Source: Pomphorhynchus laevis (lineage: Eukaryota > Acanthocephala > Palaeacanthocephala > Echinorhynchida > Pomphorhynchidae). From it: a stretch of DNA of 64,000 nt. Each line of letters starts with the position of its first letter. Position 1 is the stretch's first letter. Both the position numbers and the translations under genes were made by a program. Below, piece after piece: positions 22,776 through 34,871 of this stretch. The DNA lies in the NCBI GenBank assembly GCA_012934845.2, contig WNNJ02000350.1, positions 62,001 to 126,000 on the forward strand, given 5' to 3'. The notes under the pieces were generated by a model. It searched no databases. It was not told the DNA's origin and saw only the letters and a list, made by a program, of their open reading frames with translations.

Positions 22776-24115
22776 ATTTATTTTTAACGTGGCGAATGCG
22801 TGCCAGCTGCACGCATACAAGTCCACTAATAAACAAAAACAGCAAAAGTCAAGCGTGATAAATTAGTTAAATTGTTTAAATGAAATCGGATTTGACGTTT
22901 GAAGCAAGACATTGAGGTAGATTGGCGTACATGAATGAGCAGGTGATTCCATGAGAGAGAAGCAGCCACAAGGAAAGAGCGGAAGCCATTAGTGGTCAAG
23001 TAGCTTAGGATATGTAAAATAAGGGAATTACAGGAACGCAAAGAACAGTAAACAGGACGAGAATTATCAAGAAAAGGAAGGTTGAGAAATGAAGGGGTAT
23101 GAAAAGTTACAAGGCGGAAAGCAATGAAAAGAAGACGAATTTGAACACGACAATAAATAGTATGCAAATCGAGAGAAGCAAGATGGAGGGATGTATGATT
23201 AAAACAACGAAGACGAAGGAGAATTCAGACGCCTGCGATTATGATTCGTTGTAGTGGAAGAAGAGTGGATTTAGGTGAGTTGGAAAAAAGGCTAAAACAG
23301 TAATAAAGTCTTGTGAAAATGAGAGAAAATATATAAGTCATACGAGGAAAATCGATCAATCTACGAATTTGAAGGATATTGATGAGAATCAAGGTAGATG
23401 AGCGTACTTTATCTCAAACGAAGTGCTAAAGTGAACCTCATCTGTCGAAATGGAAGTCTAGGAAAACGAGATTATCAAGGATAGGAAAATTGTAGAATTT
23501 AATGATACGGAGGGAGGTTCTAAGTCGGAGCGTCGAGGTAGGATTCACATAAATTTGGATTGATCAGGATTCAGAGTAAGACAAAGAGAAGAAAGATGAT
23601 TGAAAATTGAGGCAAGACAATTGGAAGCAGAAACACTAAGATCATGAATACGATAAGCAGGTGCGTGAGCATAGATAAGAATGTCATCACATATTGCATA
23701 ACATGAAAGTAAAATGCATAATAAATAGAATACAAGTCACGGAGAAGAAGAGAGAAAATCACAGGGCCTAATACGGAGCCTTGTGGAACACCGGATGGGA
23801 TGAATGAAGGATGGGAGATAAAAGTTAGAACATACGCGAAATGTACGGTTTGATATATATCAAGAAAACTAAGCTACAGTGAGTAAACAGAAGTCATAAT
23901 TATGACGAAGACGATGCAGAAGAATTGAGTGATCGACGATGTCAAAAGCAAACGATATATCAAGAGAAACCATGACACTACATAATTTTAGATCGTGCGA
24001 GATGATTAAGTCGTTATAAACTTAAATACAAGCAATTTCAGTAGAATGGTTTAAGCGAAAAGCAGCTTGGAAGGTAGAAAACAAGTTGGAGGAAAGAGAT
24101 AAACTATCTTTAAAA
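22776..24115 (-). mobile_element. L-B family copy, 5' truncated and decayed
   Basis: The minus strand ends with the family terminus near 22780 (GGCACGCATTCGCCACG). 23167-22826 reads RLLFIAFRLVTFHTPSFLNL and SFLVAASLSWNHL, matching L-B. 23760 upward reads GPVIFSLLLRDLYS-like sequence and the FDIVDHSILL region near 23930. Many stops and shifts. It faces the copy at 24240-25650 head to head, and the two share about 600 bp of RT sequence at roughly 90 percent identity. Confidence 0.8.
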
Positions 24116-24239
24116 TATATTTAACAACAACTACATACATTCTTACATTTGAGATCTAATATTCATACAATATAAAAGCTTAAACACACAAGATCAGTGA
24201 AAAGTTACTATTGCCTGTTATTGCCGATCATATCTAACT

Positions 24240-25650
24240 TAAATCTAACTCTAAATTTCATTGGAATATCTTAAACTCAACTCATTCTCGATCACCTACC
24301 ACTTGTAACATAACTTGGATGAATTTTCTTCTTATCTACAGTCTAAGCTATCTAATTTATTTTCCCTGCTACCCATAGCCTTCTTGCACCCTCTCTTCTC
24401 TTTAAATACTTTCCTCCCAGAGCTATTCCACCTTCTTCCCGTTTCGTCTGATAAAGTTTCTTCGTGTCTGAGAAAACCTCTCCGTCTAACCCAATTCCCA
24501 CTTATTTGCCTAAAAATATCTGCTCCTCTATCTCACCCTTCCTTACCACATTGTTTAACTCGTCCATACGTAGCCGTACATTTCCTTCCAACTGGAAATG
24601 CGCCACTATTCGCCCTCTCGTCAAAATGTAATCTCTCGACCCCTCACTATCATCTTCGTACCGTCCTATCTCACTTCTCTTAACCCTCTCCAAACACCGT
24701 GAGTGTCTTGTTCTCAAGAAAGTTAATGGATATCTATTTTCCTCCAACTTGTTTTTCCCTTCCAAGCTGCTTTTCGCTCTTACCATTCTACTGCAATTGC
24801 TTGTCTTAAAGTTTATAACGACTTACTCATCTCGCACAATCTAAAATTATGTAGTGTCATAGTTTCTCTTGATCTATCATTTGCTTTTGACATCGTCGAT
24901 CACTCGATTCTTCTACATCGCCTTCGTCATGATTATGGCTTCTCTTTACCCACTGTATCATGGTTTTCTTCATATCTATCAAACCGTACATTTCGCGTAT
25001 GTTCTAACTTTTCTCTTTCCCATCCTTTTTCCATACCGTCGGGTGTTTAACAAGGACCGGTATTAGGCCCTTTGTTTTCTCTTTTTTCGGTGACTTGTCT
25101 TCTATTTCTCATGCATTTTACTTTCATGTTATGCAATATGTGACGACATTCTTATCTATGCTCATGCACCTGCTTATCGTATTTATGATTTTAGTGTTTC
25201 TGCTTCCAACTATCTTGCCTCAATTTTTAATCATATTTCTTCTCTTCGTCTTTCTCTGAATCCTAATAAATCCAAAATTATGTGGCGTTTGAGATAAAGT
25301 ACGCTCATCTACCTATTCTCCCAAAGCTCCGTTAAATTCTTAGATTGATTTCCCTTGAGGTATTCTCATATCTTCTCTCTTATTCTCAAGACTTAATTAC
25401 TGTCTTAGTCCAACTCACCTAAATCCACTCTTCTTCCCCTACAACGCATTGTCAACAAAGCTGTCCGAATTCTCCTTCGTCTTCATCGTTTTGATTTTAC
25501 ATCCTACTATCTTGCTTCTCTCGATTTGCCTACAATTTATTGTCGTGTCCAAATTCGTCTTCTCGTTGCTTTCCGCCTTGTAACTTTCCATACCCCGTCA
25601 TTTCTCAACCTTCATTTTCTCGGCAATTCTCGTTCTGTTTACTATTGAGC
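24240..25650 (+). mobile_element. L-B family copy, truncated at both ends
   Basis: The plus strand starts in the RT linker (FSSYLQSKLSNLFSLLP) and LPELFHLLPVSSDKVSS, both matching L-B. It then passes FDIVDHSILL-type and ASVMVFFIS-like pieces and ends near SFLNLHFLGNSR. The catalytic region near 25130 is broken. Compared with L-B, many C positions are now T, as expected for old copies drifting towards AT. Confidence 0.8.
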
Positions 25651-25886
25651 GAACATACTAACGGGCTGTTCGCGTTAATAACAAACGCACTACTTTTTTA
25701 AATATTATTATGCCGAATAATAAACCCGACGTAACGTTTAATATTTTGTAAAGTTGTTGTAAACGATTCTTTTGTTTAAAAAATCTTTTCTATTATACTT
25801 TAAAAATTCTTACTGCTTATTACATTCATAAAAAATCCAGTATTAAGTGTAGTAAGTGTAGATTGTAATGCTCTTTTAAGTCTTTT

Positions 25887-26385
25887 TTGAATAGTTGATA
25901 ATGATCCATTATTGATAAATAATTATTGCAGTTGGATCAATGAAACGTTTTATATACTGTAAAGATTTTGTAAACGATTCTTTTGTTTAAATAATTTTTT
26001 CTATTTTATTTTTATACTTTATTTAATTTTTCTACTGTTTTTAATTATTATTTTTATATTTTTTTAATTTTCTAATTATTTATTTTAAATGAAAACATTA
26101 TGGTAATTATTATTTTTTGTTTCTAAACTATTTTGAATCATGATTTTTTATTGCGTTTTGTGTACCTTCTAAAGTTGCCGAAGTCGTTTAAAAAATTCAA
26201 ACAACACTGAAAGCAGCTGGTTATCGCTAATTACAGCTGCACCTGCTATAATCAAATGGTAATGATCGTTTTTATCTTTTTATAAAGGCATGCCCATTTT
26301 AAAAAACTGTAATTTTCTGAAGACGCTAACAGAAGTTAGCGAAATATCAATAAAAAATCCTCTTTTCTTTGATTCAGCTCCAATA
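25887..26385. repeat. Foldback repeat, copy 2, interrupted
   Basis: Left arm 25887-25945 (GAATAGTTGATAATGATCC, then ATTGATAAATAATTATT). Right arm core 26316-26350 has CTGAAGA, CGCTAAC/GTTAGCG and GAAATATC. The 370 bp between is AT-rich and contains a second version of TTTTGTAAACGATTCTTTTG found at 25745-25780, so the element has been split or overlaid. Confidence 0.6.
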
Positions 26386-26717
26386 ATTCTAAACGTACTA
26401 CTTTTCGCTCTAATATTATAAAGATTTAAATCTTTATGATTTAAATTTTTATGATTTCATATTTTTTTCTTGAAAAATCATCTTTGACTAGCACTTTCAT
26501 CAACATCATGCTATTTAATGACTTTTTAGTGATGCGTGGAATATCAATACGTTGGATGCTCATTTGAATTTATTTTAAATTCCTATCTTTTGCACATATA
26601 TTAGTACGTGTGGATAGCGTGAACTCAAAGTGAACTCTAACTATATTTCATAGCACACAGATGTAAATTTATTCCAAGTTAATAATTAGTAATAATATAA
26701 GCCCGACACGAAAGAAT

Positions 26718-26753
26718 GACGAATGCCGTTTCGTCATCACAATGACTCATCAG
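26718..26753 (-). ncRNA. Hammerhead-like core, inverted partial unit
   Basis: Minus strand CTGATGA, stem II GTCAT-TGTG-ATGAC, GAAA, stem III ACG/CGT, then C (GTC cleavage triplet). All core residues are present. Stem I is not obvious. Confidence 0.65.
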
Positions 26754-27063
26754 TGCCAGTTCCCTCTCACTGCTGGATGCAGAGGAGGATTAGCATTCGT
26801 TATTCTTCCGCGTCGGGCTTATATGATTACTAAAAGTTCACGCGGAATGGTATCATCGTTTGAGATTAGAAGTAAGCCGATATTAAGATACCTTGCACTG
26901 GCATTTGCCAGTGCTTTTGCTAATGATCCATTTTGGTGAAGCTGTAGTGCTAAATCAGCACTAGATGAGGTTACTATAGATTTTCTAGTACATCTTGCAC
27001 TTGATTCATTCGTTAAGTGCCGTCTGCTAGTCCTCTTCATCCAGCAGTGGGAGGGAACTGGCG

Positions 27064-27099
27064 CTGATGAGTCATAGTGTAGACGAAACGGCATTCGTC
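27064..27099 (+). ncRNA. Hammerhead-like core, unit 1
   Basis: CTGATGA (27064-27070), stem II GTC/GAC with two inner mismatches, GAAA (27085-27088), stem III ACG-GCATT-CGT and C at 27099; predicted cleavage is after 27099. Stem I can only be drawn as GAGGGAA with the T-rich stretch after the site, leaving unpaired bases next to the core. Confidence 0.65.
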
Positions 27100-27353
27100 A
27101 TTTTTTCGCGTCGGGCTTATATGATTACTAAAAATTCACGCGGAATGGTGTCATGATTTGAGAAATAGAAGTAAGCCGGTATTAAGATACCTTGCGCTTG
27201 CATTTACCAGTGCTTTTGCTAATGATCCAATTTAGTGAAGCTGTATTGCTAATTCAGCACTCTAGATGATGTTACTAGAGATTTTCTAGTTTGATTCATT
27301 CGTTGATTGCCGTCTGCTAGTCCTCTTCATCCAGCAGTGAGAGGGAACTGTCA

Positions 27354-27389
27354 CTGATGAGTCATTGTGATGACGAAACGGCATTTGTC
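27354..27389 (+). ncRNA. Hammerhead-like core, unit 2
   Basis: CTGATGA, stem II GTCAT-TGTG-ATGAC (5 bp), GAAA, stem III ACG-GCATT-TGT with one G-U pair, C at 27389. Unit spacing to the previous core is 290 bp. Confidence 0.68.
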
Positions 27390-27455
27390 ATTCTTTCGCG
27401 TCGGGCTTATATGATTACTAAAAGTTCACGCGGAATTGTATCATCATTTGAGACA

Positions 27456-30036
27456 TACATTTAACCAAAATATATTTAGATTTTTAAAGTGATTGATTTT
27501 AAGCAAATTTTTTACAATATTTTCAAATTAAATAAAATTTATAGATAATTTGGGATCAAGCTCAGAAGATTGGTAACGTTCTATGTTCGGCGGCCTCCAA
27601 AAAACAGGCGTCATTGCTCCGAGCAGCCCCCACACTAATTCGCTCTGCGAGTCAGGACCTGACCGGTTGTCGCCAGTCGTCCGACCCAGCCTTTTTCCCC
27701 AGTGTCGCCATATTTTTAAAGCTATGATTACATTTTTTATTTTTATTTTTTATTTATCTTTTATTTGCATTTATCAACGCAAATGAAAAAATTGAAATTA
27801 TATATGCAGAAACATAACTCGAGGATATACAAATTTGTATGTATATACGACTTACACTGAAAATATTAATTTTTTAATTAAATATTTTGTGTGAGAAAAC
27901 GCACATATATCATAAATAAACCGAAGTTCATAAAAATTGAATTTCATAAATATAGAAGCTATAAATATTATAGTTGTCTATCAAACAATGTCATTATGTT
28001 TCCAATAAAGCATATATTTCATATATTCTTTGTTATTTATATTTAAATTTAAATATTTTTTATTTAAATTTAAAATTTATAAATTGTTGCACACATAACG
28101 TGTGCAACAATGAGTAGCAGCTAATAATATAATTTTGAAATTAATTAAATGCTTGTAACAAAAGTCATTAGTTTTTTTATTTTTTGTTAAAAATAGTAAA
28201 AAATTTGTCTTGAAAAAAATATAATTTTTTTAAATTTATTTATAATATATTTTATCTGGATATTTTTGCAAATTAAGAAAGTAAAAACATTTAATTATAT
28301 AATTAAAATTTAGTTGTTTTTAATTTCATTAGGAAAATAATATGTAATATTTAACACCTTATTTAACTTCAGAACTACACGATGAAATTAATATACATTG
28401 TAAGGGGTGAAAGATGAGCAAGACATGTGATGTTAAAAATTTATTGATTTTTTAAATTATTCTAAATTAGCAAACACTGCCTTGACTATTTAGCAAGACA
28501 TATTAATGACTATTTTGCAATAGATTTTCAAATGATATAAAAGATATAAAATATATTAGTTAGATTTTAATAAATATAAAAGTATATTTATGAAAAATTA
28601 TTTTAAATTTACAATTTAATATTGAATAGTTATCATGTGATTTTATATTCTATATATTTAATTTATATATTAATTTAAACATATAAATTAAACTAATTTA
28701 TATATTAATTTAATTAATATATAATTTAATATTATATATTTTATATATAATATTATAATATTAATATACTATTAATATTGATTAATTTATATTATATAAA
28801 ATCCTATATAATTATTTATTATTTATGCTTATTTTTATTTATATATCGTAAAATATATCTAGACTCAGTTATCTGATCTGATTTATATCCGATATTATAT
28901 TTTTCATTTATTTTGTATATATTTTCTTATATTTTTCATTTATTTTCAAAAAATAGTAATTTAAATATAGTATTTTAAAAAAGAATATAGTAATTTTTGA
29001 AAAGTAGAAAATTAATAATTTAAATACTAAAACAATTATTAACCTTTTAATAATTTTTTATAACTTGTTTAATGAAAGACGTCATAAATAACTTTTTTAA
29101 TATAAAAAGGAGACAACAAATAACTTTTGATATTTATTTATTATTTTGTATATATTTTCATATATTTTTCATTTATTTTCAATATTTTAAAAATATAGTA
29201 ATTTTTGAAAAGTAGAAAATTAATAATTGAATAATTAAATTAATAATTAAAAATTATTTTTTATAAATGAAATAATAATTGCTTATTACTATCTGTAATA
29301 TTTGATTCGTGGATTTTACTTTTAAGGAACTTTAAACTATTAGATAATTAATTCTCATTAAATAATAAATTTGAATATTTTTATTTTTAGTTGCTTCAAA
29401 CGTTAATCAGATTAAATATTTTCAGCGATTCGTTTAATAACTTACTTCCTTATATATTTTATATTTTTAAATCTAACACCAGAAAAAAGCAACGATTGGC
29501 AACACATACTCTCACTAGAGGGTTTACCTCTCACCATGTTGGATGAATACTTGTGGTCAATCCGAATTCACAAAGTTTTTATGCGTAGAGGCTTCGCACT
29601 CCTGGATAATCGTTAGTGTATATTATCGGTGTATTTGCTTTAGATTGTAATTTGTGTAATTAGTGTATTGTAATTTGCTTAAACAGGTTTAAATTTTTGT
29701 AATTTGCCAACGATTGTAATTGTATCCTTATGATTTATTGTTTCCTGTAAATGTCTTGAAATTATATTTATTATATTAATAAATATTATAATGTCACAGG
29801 TTATAATATAAACCTATATATTTATGTATTTAATTATTGTTGCATAATAATATCATTGTAATTTGATGACGTTTACTAATAAATGCACGTGCGCATATTA
29901 GGCAATGGATTCATTCTTAATTTATAAACCCAATTAATTCGTGAGCATTAAGGATATAATAAAAATCGACATTATTATAAAGATTCAATCGAAACAACAT
30001 TACAAAAATAAAATTGCACACACTCTTCTAGTTAAA
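27456..30036. other. AT-rich stretch with one GC-rich island, no gene called
   Basis: 27560-27715 is much richer in G and C than its surroundings and reads GPDRLSPVVRPSLFPQC on plus, but has no family I recognise. 28083-28111 is a 12-bp inverted repeat (ATTGTTGCACAC and complement). 28795-28890 is a copy of a dispersed AT-rich repeat (GACTCAGTTATCTGATCTGA). 29480-29620 is a second compositional island, perhaps an RNA gene or old exon, with no open frame. Confidence 0.5.
28795..28890 (+). repeat. Dispersed AT-rich repeat (GACTCAGTTATCTGATC family)
   Basis: A block of ATATAATTATTTATTATTT followed about 40 bp later by TAGACTCAGTTATCTGATCT. Related blocks occur near 48535, 54230-54310, 58555-58615, 58910-58960 and 63735-63825. 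At 54, 58.4 and 58.9 kb they follow the pseudoknot-capable motif, so they may belong to the same element. Confidence 0.55.
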
Positions 30037-30531
30037 CTATACTCGTGATGCACGAATAAAATATACACCATCGGAATCTTTACTTTCCTTTATTAGCCTA
30101 TTTTGTTTTGACCATATAAGATGAATTAGAATAATTATACCAAAAACGTCAGTGGCAAGCTTCACAACCATAGTCATAATTTCATATCCTTCGATTATTC
30201 GATTCACAACACTAAGTTTAAGATGAATAACTGCAAATATTACTGTGGCTACGGCCTGTAAAAAGGTCAGGGCTATAGCAGCGAAAATGATCTGTACTGA
30301 ATCCTGCAACGCTGCGTAACAGATAAGCACCGAGCATGATAGTAATGAAATACCAAGAAGAAGACGAATGCAACATACCAACAGTTGTACAGAGTCCTCG
30401 CCAGAGAGGATGTAAGCTAAACCGAGAAGTAAATAGTTATAGAATGATGAGGATGCGAGTTGTAGGGAATATCCAATTGTTGCTATTCGAATGCCCTCCG
30501 ATTTTAGATGAATAAAAGAGACTAAATGCAA
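30037..30531 (-). CDS. Putative four-transmembrane host protein (164 aa)
   Basis: An open minus frame ending GVYFIRASRV. Hydrophobicity gives four clear membrane helices: about residues 14-38 (SFYNYLLLGLAYIL region), 47-72 (LLVCCIRLLLGISLLSC), 75-102 (IIFAAIALTFLQAVATVIF) and 115-140 (KLATDVFGIIILIHLIW). Loops are short and the C-terminus is charged (SKQNRLIKESKDSDG). I recognise no family. The first Met follows GCATTTAG, so this may be the last exon of a longer gene whose upstream exons I did not find. Its coding-like composition in an AT-rich region makes a real gene likely. Confidence 0.5.
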   Translation of the reverse strand: MHLVSFIHLKSEGIRIATIGYSLQLASSSFYNYLLLGLAYILSGEDSVQLLVCCIRLLLGISLLSCSVLICYAALQDSVQIIFAAIALTFLQAVATVIFAVIHLKLSVVNRIIEGYEIMTMVVKLATDVFGIIILIHLIWSKQNRLIKESKDSDGVYFIRASRV

Positions 30532-30968
30532 CAGAATTATTACAAACTAGATTTTTCATAATCATTTCGATTAAGTCAATTAATAATAAATTATTGTAAA
30601 TTATTTTGAAATGTTCATTTAATTTGAAATTTGAAATATTCAAATTTATATTTTGAATGTCAAAATATAAATTTATTTTATTTATTTATTATTCGAAATT
30701 AAAGTATTTATAAAAAAGTAATTTGAATTAGCCGTAAGGTGGACCGTTCATATTATCCTCCAAAGTTGGGCTATGTATGCTTAGAATCATAAATTAATAA
30801 AATATCAATTAGAACATTTGAAACGAAGCAAGTTTTAAAACTCAGGAAAAGGGAATAATTATTTGATTTAAAAAGTAAAATAATAGTTTTCCTCGTTTTT
30901 TGATGGTATACAAAATCGTGGCTAATGCAAACAACACATTATTTACAATGGAGATCATATCATGTCAG

Positions 30969-31084
30969 TGATGTGACATGAAGACCATTATTTGTTACAT
31001 TAACCATGTCACATTAACCCATTTATTATATTCTGTTTGTTTGTAGATTGTTCAAATAAAGCTGTATAAATCGCTTTCAGTTCA
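30969..31084 (+). repeat. 5' LTR of fossil B, with primer site just inside
   Basis: 116 bp, TGATGTGACATG to CAGTTCA. Inside, 31047-31060 (ATTGTTCAAATAAA) is exactly complementary to 31086-31099 (TTTATTTGAACAAT), one base past the LTR. Confidence 0.93.
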
Positions 31085-34000
31085 ATTTATTTGAACAATT
31101 GTGATCTATGGACCGAATTCTCAAGCCCGAAACACTCGTCGCAGATCCTAATGATCCACAATCGCCTATGATATGGATGCATTGGAAACAACGGTTCACT
31201 CACTTCCTACAGTCCATAGTTGATATCACAGATGACAATAAGATCCATATACTCGTGAATCACATTTCACCATCTCTTTATCAGCACATTTCAAATGTCG
31301 ACGATTACAAAACAGCAATTTAAACCCTTGACAGCTTGTTCGTCAAACCCAAGAACGAAGTTTTTGCTCGATTCAAACTGAGTTCATGCAAACAATCAGA
31401 TTCGCAGTCTATCGACCAATTCATTCAAGCGTTAAATACGTTTAGTAAGGATTGCGAATTTGCTGCGGTGTCCGCAATAGATCACATAAATTTATTTGTG
31501 CGTGATGCCTTTATTGCTGGAATTTGCAGTACCTTTATTAGACAAAGGTTACTAGAGTCTACTCCATTGAGCATGGATCAAGCTTTCACAAAAGCCCGAG
31601 CACTCGAAATGGCTCAAATACAAGCGGAATAATACACAAATCAAGAAAATTCGATTGCAGCAGTTCGAGATTTGGCTGAACCGGGTTTCGATTCTAACAA
31701 TTCCAATGCGTCTAATGCGAAAAATGAATATATCGCCAGATTGAATCACAATTGCTTTTTCTGTGGACAATCAAATCATGCCCGTTCAAGGTGTCCGGCT
31801 CGAAATTCGATTTGTCGATCATGTGGCAAAACAGGACATTACGCAGCTGTATGTAAGTCAAAACATCGCCCCAAAATATACAACAGTGCATTAACACACG
31901 ATATTATGAACCCCAATCCAGATCATTTTCCAAGCTTGTCCACCATCATTTCATCACCGGTCCACTCTGAATTAAGAAAGACAACGGTACGGGTAATATT
32001 AAATGGTCATGAAGTAGATGCACTCATTGACACAGGAAGCTCCGAAAACTTTGTTAGCGATAATATTGTCGAACAATACCAATTTAAAAGGAGTCCGTAT
32101 AAAAATGTCGTTACTATGGTCACATCTTCTTGTACTTCTAAGATTCACCATTGTATGTATGGGCAAGTATCGCTAAACGGATTAACGGATAAAAACGTCC
32201 GCCTTATATGTCTACCGAATCTTTGTTCAGATATCATACTGGGTCATCCGTATCTTTCACATCACGAATCTCTAACAATCAATTTCAGTGGCAGCAAGGC
32301 CTTGATTGTTATCGCGTCGATAAAATCAATCAATATAGAGTGTCCATCGCTGTTTTCATCCTTGGATAGGTCATGTAAGCCAATAGCAATCAAATCTCGC
32401 CGATATTCCCATGATCATTCTCAATTCATTCGCTCTGAAATCATGCGTCTACTCAAGGACGGGGTAATAGAACATAGCCAGTCCCGCTGGCGTGCGCAGG
32501 TAGTGGTTGCTGAACATTTGGAAAAGAAACGCTTAGTAATTGATTACTCAATGACAGTTAATAGATTTACACACCAAGATGCATACCCACTACCACGCAT
32601 TGATCAGATTATTCAAAATATTTCGAAATTTGTGATATTCAGCAAACTAGACATGAAGGCAGCCTACCATCAATTGGTTCTTAGAGATGACGAACGAAAG
32701 TTTACCACCTTCGAAGCCAACGGCCAACTGTTCCAATTTATACGCATTCCATTTGGACTCGCCAACGCCCCAGCAGTGTTTCAACTTACTATGGATAAAA
32801 TTATCAACCAAGAGAAGTTGAAAGGTGTATTTGCATATCTCGATGATATGATAATATGCGGACATACTCGTGCAGACCACGATGATAATCTGGACGAGCT
32901 CAAGCGTATAATTGCCAAATGCAATATATCTCTTAATTCCGATAAATGCATTTACGGTGTCAATAGCATAAATGTCCTAGGAGTTCTTATTTCCAAGGGG
33001 CGAATCCGACCTGACCCACAACGGACAAGATGTCTTCTCGAAATGGAGCCACCTGCAACACAAGCCGAATTGAAGCGATTACTTGGATTATTCGCTTATT
33101 ATTCAAAATGGATATCAAAGTTTTCTGAAAAGATAAGACCTTTATTAGACGTCAACATTTTTCCCTTGACTGAAGAACAAATTAAAGTATTTGATTCTAT
33201 CCGCAAGGATATAGCAGACTCGGTCCTAGCAACAATCAGAGATGACTCGACATTGATGGTCGAAACTGATGCTTAATGTCACAATGTCGCAGCTGTTCTG
33301 TCACAGGACGGGAAACCTGTTGCCTTTATGTCTAAGATTACATGCAGTGCGAAAAATTATTCAGCTGTAGAGAAGGAAGCTCTAGCCATAGTTGAAGCGC
33401 TAAAAGAATGGCGGCATTTCCTTATTGGTCGACACTTTCAATTGTTAACAGACCAGAAAAGTGTAGCATATATATTCGATACTTTTCACAAAAGTTTGAT
33501 AAAAAATGAAAAAATGGTTCGATGGAGGGTCGAGCTTGCTCCGTTTCGATTTGATGTCAGTTACCGTCCTGGAATCCGTAATGTCTCAGCTGATGTCTTT
33601 TCTCGAATAAACTGCTCTGCTGTTGCTGGTCCTACGAGATTGCGTGAGGTTCACGAGTCATTTTGCCACCCCGGTGTAACGCGACTATACCATTACGTTC
33701 GAAACAGGAATCTGCCATTTTCAGTAGAAGATGTTAGAAGCATAATTAAAGATTGCAAAACTTGTTCGCTACTTAAGCCGAGATATTACAAACCACAAAA
33801 TTCTCATTTGATAAAGGCGACCATGCCTTTCGAGCGAATTTCGATGGATTTTAAAGGTATACTGCCAACAAATTCACGTAATCGGTATTTATTGATGATG
33901 ATAGACGAATATTCGAGATATCAATTTGGGTTTGGGTGTCCCGATACATCAACCTCTACAATAATAAAATGTCTTGATCAGTTATTTTATCTATTCGGAC

Positions 34001-34750
34001 TGCCATCATATGTTCATTCCGACCGCGGATCAGGCTACCTCAGAAACCTCAATGTTGCCAGTAGTCACAGCAGTCCGTACAATCCTACAGGGAATGGACA
34101 AATCGAGAAATATAATGGCATAGTATGGAAAGCTATCGAACTAGACCTCAAAACAAGGAACATACATATATCGGAGTGGGAAAGATCGTTACCACGTGCA
34201 TTGAACGCAATCAGATCCTTGCTTTGTACTGAAACTAAGCAACACCACATGATTGTCTTTTTTCATTCCAACGACGAACACCGTCTAGTCAGTCATTACC
34301 TGAGTGGTTGCACAAAGATGAATCAGTGGTATTACAAAGGCATCCGAGAGTGAGCAAATATGACCCGTCAACCGAAGTTGTAGAGATTATCGACATCGAC
34401 CCACATTATGCTCAAGTCAGACACAGTGACGGTAAGGAGAGCACTGTTTCGGTCAAGCATCTCTCACGTTATCCTAAAGAGAAAGGAAACACGGACCAAG
34501 ATAAAGAAAATTACGAAGGCAGTGAGCGAATAGGAGATAGCATCGACAGTGTACATGAACGTTCTGAAAATGATTCACCTGAACACATCAATAAAGATCA
34601 CGACAACGACTCAACTGACTCAAACAATGAACAACAATGTATCGACCAATGTCATTCAAGCATCGAACCGATACCCAGCCTAATCTTCCGACGTTCAGGA
34701 CGAACTCGACGTCAACCTACATATCTAAGCGATTATGTGGTGGGGGAGAA

Positions 34751-34866
34751 TGATGTGACATGAATACCATTATTCGTTACATTAACCATGTCACATTAAC
34801 CTATTTATTATATTCTGTTTGTTTGTAGATTGTTCAAATAAAGCTGCATAAATCGCTTTCAGTTCA
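34751..34866 (+). repeat. 3' LTR of fossil B
   Basis: 116 bp, about 96.6 percent identical to the 5' LTR and followed directly by GTCAG, the second copy of the target duplication. Confidence 0.93.
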
Positions 34867-34871
34867 GTCAG

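Larger units (their letters stand above)
26697..27455 (+). mobile_element. Retrozyme-like tandem dimer with hammerhead cores
   Basis: Direct units at 26809-27106 (298 bp) and 27107-27396 (290 bp), each starting CGCGTCGGGCTTATATG, followed by a partial third unit to about 27455. On the left an inverted partial unit (26697-26789) joins head to head through a short direct remnant (26790-26808). Each unit end carries a hammerhead-type core. Units are rich in self-pairing stretches (CACTGGC/GCCAGTG; TAGTGCT/AGCACTA in the first). There is no ORF. Size, tandem layout and ribozyme fit metazoan retrozymes, which are copied through circular RNA by another element's RT, possibly Penelope-type. Penelope pseudo-LTRs are the alternative. 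Confidence 0.75.
30969..34866 (+). mobile_element. Ty3/gypsy LTR retrotransposon fossil B
   Basis: 3898 bp between 116-bp LTRs (TG...CA), flanked by a perfect 5-bp target duplication GTCAG (30964-30968 and 34867-34871). Parts: LTR, primer site (31086-31099), gag (from 31108, MDRILKP), two CCHC knuckles (about 31750-31860), protease (DTGS, near 32030), reverse transcriptase (YLDDMI, near 32840), RNase H (about 33240-33600), integrase (zinc region about 33640-33790, DDE region about 33840-34150) and a C-terminal tail with YLSDYVV running to the 3' LTR. No envelope. The LTRs differ at about 4 of 116 sites, so it is moderately young. Broken, with about four breaks. Confidence 0.92.

Noticed and set aside
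29480-29620. Possible U1 or other snRNA (GAGGCTT...GCACTCC)
   Set aside because: The 5' end lacks the ACTTACCTG splice-pairing sequence and the folds do not follow U1. Left as an unexplained compositional island.
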